Assembly: GCA_030706285.1 (NCBI GenBank) | Contig: JAUZOU010000144.1 | Location: 1 to 7,452 of the forward strand | Direction: 5' to 3' | Source of the DNA: Bacteroidota bacterium | GTDB taxonomy: Bacteria; Bacteroidota; Bacteroidia; Bacteroidales; UBA1402 | Length of the DNA: 7,452 bases | Shown: one piece after another, positions 6,699 through 7,452 of the stretch | Numbering within the stretch: the first letter of the stretch is position 1 | How the letters are laid out: each line of letters begins with the position of its first letter | Position numbers and translations under genes: made by a program | The notes under the pieces: model-generated | Database searches by the model: none | Seen by the model: the letters and a program-made list of their open reading frames with translations, nothing else | Told to the model about the DNA's origin: nothing

Positions 6699-7452
6699 AC
6701 GGCTCTATTCAATCACATCAATTGGCATAACGGGTTTCTGTAAGATCCACAGGTCACTACTCTGTCTGAAAATCAGAAGGAATACTTGGCTTGCCGGTAT
6801 CTTATTATTGTTGGCAGGATTGAGCCAGGCTCATGCTCAGCAAGCCAAAGACATTGCCCGGCGTTCGTATGATGTCATCAGCCTTGAATCGATGGAAATG
6901 AAAGCGACACTTTCCATCTATGATTCCAAAAATCATGTCCGAACCCGCAACATATCAAATGTGACTAAAACGTTTGATGGTGTCATCAAGACAAAATTAA
7001 CCTGTTTGGCTCCGCCGGATGTGGCAGGTACCACCATGTTGATTTTCGATTATCCGGACAAGGATGATGACATGTGGATCTATTTGCCTTCTCTGCGCAG
7101 CACGAGACGAATTGTCAGCCGTGAAAAAAAATCCAGTTTCATGGGCTCCGAATTCAGTCATGCGGATATGAGCAAACCGAACCTGGATGATTATACGTAC
7201 AGTTTGCTGGGCAGCAAAGATATTGACGGTAAGGATTGCTGGATGGTCGAGGCTGTCTGCAAGTCCGGGGCTGTAACAGAAGCCAACGGTTTTAACCGGA
7301 AGCTTGCCTACATCGATAAAAAAAGCGGACTCGCTTACCGGATGGATTATTACAAGGCTGATCATGTATGGACTAAAACCATGATCCTGAAAGATTATCG
7401 GAAAGTCTCCGGCGAAAGCAATTTCGCCTGTTACATGGAAATGCAAAACCGT
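6694..7452 (+). CDS. LolA-like periplasmic protein, 'outer membrane lipoprotein-sorting' type (3' end outside window)
   Basis: There are 253 codons open to the right edge. Residues about 33-48 are the hydrophobic core and cleavage region of a signal peptide ('WLAGILLLLAGLSQAHA', cleavage before QQ). The mature part contains blocks I recognise from the LolA_like/COG2834 family: 'PPDVAGTTMLIFDYP' (107-121), 'DDMWIYLPSLRSTRRI' (125-140), 'SSFMGSEFSHADM' (147-159) and 'DDYTYSLLG' (165-173). The final visible 'YMEMQNR' is a strand near the family's C-terminus, so probably only a few tens of residues are missing. The fold is an open half-barrel that binds lipid or lipoprotein acyl chains. Such genes often sit beside MMPL transporters, as here, 88 bases after the RND gene. 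The start at 6694 is the only ATG before the signal peptide core, but it gives an unusually long basic leader of about 32 residues. True LolA is less likely, because the wording is of the COG2834 group. Confidence 0.88.
   Translation, partial: MKRLYSITSIGITGFCKIHRSLLCLKIRRNTWLAGILLLLAGLSQAHAQQAKDIARRSYDVISLESMEMKATLSIYDSKNHVRTRNISNVTKTFDGVIKTKLTCLAPPDVAGTTMLIFDYPDKDDDMWIYLPSLRSTRRIVSREKKSSFMGSEFSHADMSKPNLDDYTYSLLGSKDIDGKDCWMVEAVCKSGAVTEANGFNRKLAYIDKKSGLAYRMDYYKADHVWTKTMILKDYRKVSGESNFACYMEMQNR

Noticed and set aside
6997..7446. A 149-codon open frame on the minus strand at the right end.
   Set aside because: It is fully opposite the LolA-like gene, whose + strand frame carries several recognisable family motifs and a signal peptide.

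Overview
The window looks like chromosomal DNA from a Bacteroidota (Bacteroidales-like) bacterium. The first gene is a TonB-dependent receptor with wording typical of that phylum, such as 'LDQDFTPASIFTLNQ' and 'TRGFQAGGYN'. The regulator combines a multi-pass membrane domain with an AraC-type DNA-binding domain, an arrangement common in Bacteroidota. Upstream regions are A-rich, with only occasional Shine-Dalgarno-like purine runs. All five genes lie on the + strand and show no frameshifts. I see no RNA genes, CRISPR arrays or insertion sequences, and every spacer is about 200 bases or shorter.

Layout: (1) 2-1507 is the C-terminal part of a TonB-dependent outer-membrane receptor, cut by the left edge. 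A 202-base spacer follows, with a good imperfect hairpin just after the stop. (2) 1710-2786 encodes a membrane-embedded AraC-family regulator. A 117-base spacer follows. (3) 2904-4232 encodes a secreted outer-membrane beta-barrel protein resembling DUF1302. (4) 4332-6605 encodes a 12-TM RND/MMPL-family transporter. (5) 6694-7452 encodes a LolA-like periplasmic protein ('outer membrane lipoprotein-sorting protein' type), cut by the right edge only shortly before its expected end.

Genes 3 to 5 read as one functional unit: an outer-membrane barrel, an inner-membrane RND pump and a periplasmic carrier with a lipid-binding fold. By analogy with DUF1302/DUF1329/RND clusters in Proteobacteria and with RND-driven hopanoid and sterol transport, the unit may move a lipid or other hydrophobic molecule across the envelope. 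The substrate cannot be read from the sequence. The membrane-bound regulator just upstream is the obvious candidate controller.

The most unusual structure is non-coding. The spacer before the RND gene and the spacer before the LolA-like gene are copies of one another: about 80% identical over 80 ungapped columns, then an identical ATCAGATGAA that contains the start codon. The direct repeats lie 2360 bases apart and bracket exactly the RND gene. The substitutions do not look protein-coding, so the repeat is better explained as a shared 5' leader or regulatory element, or as the trace of a duplication.
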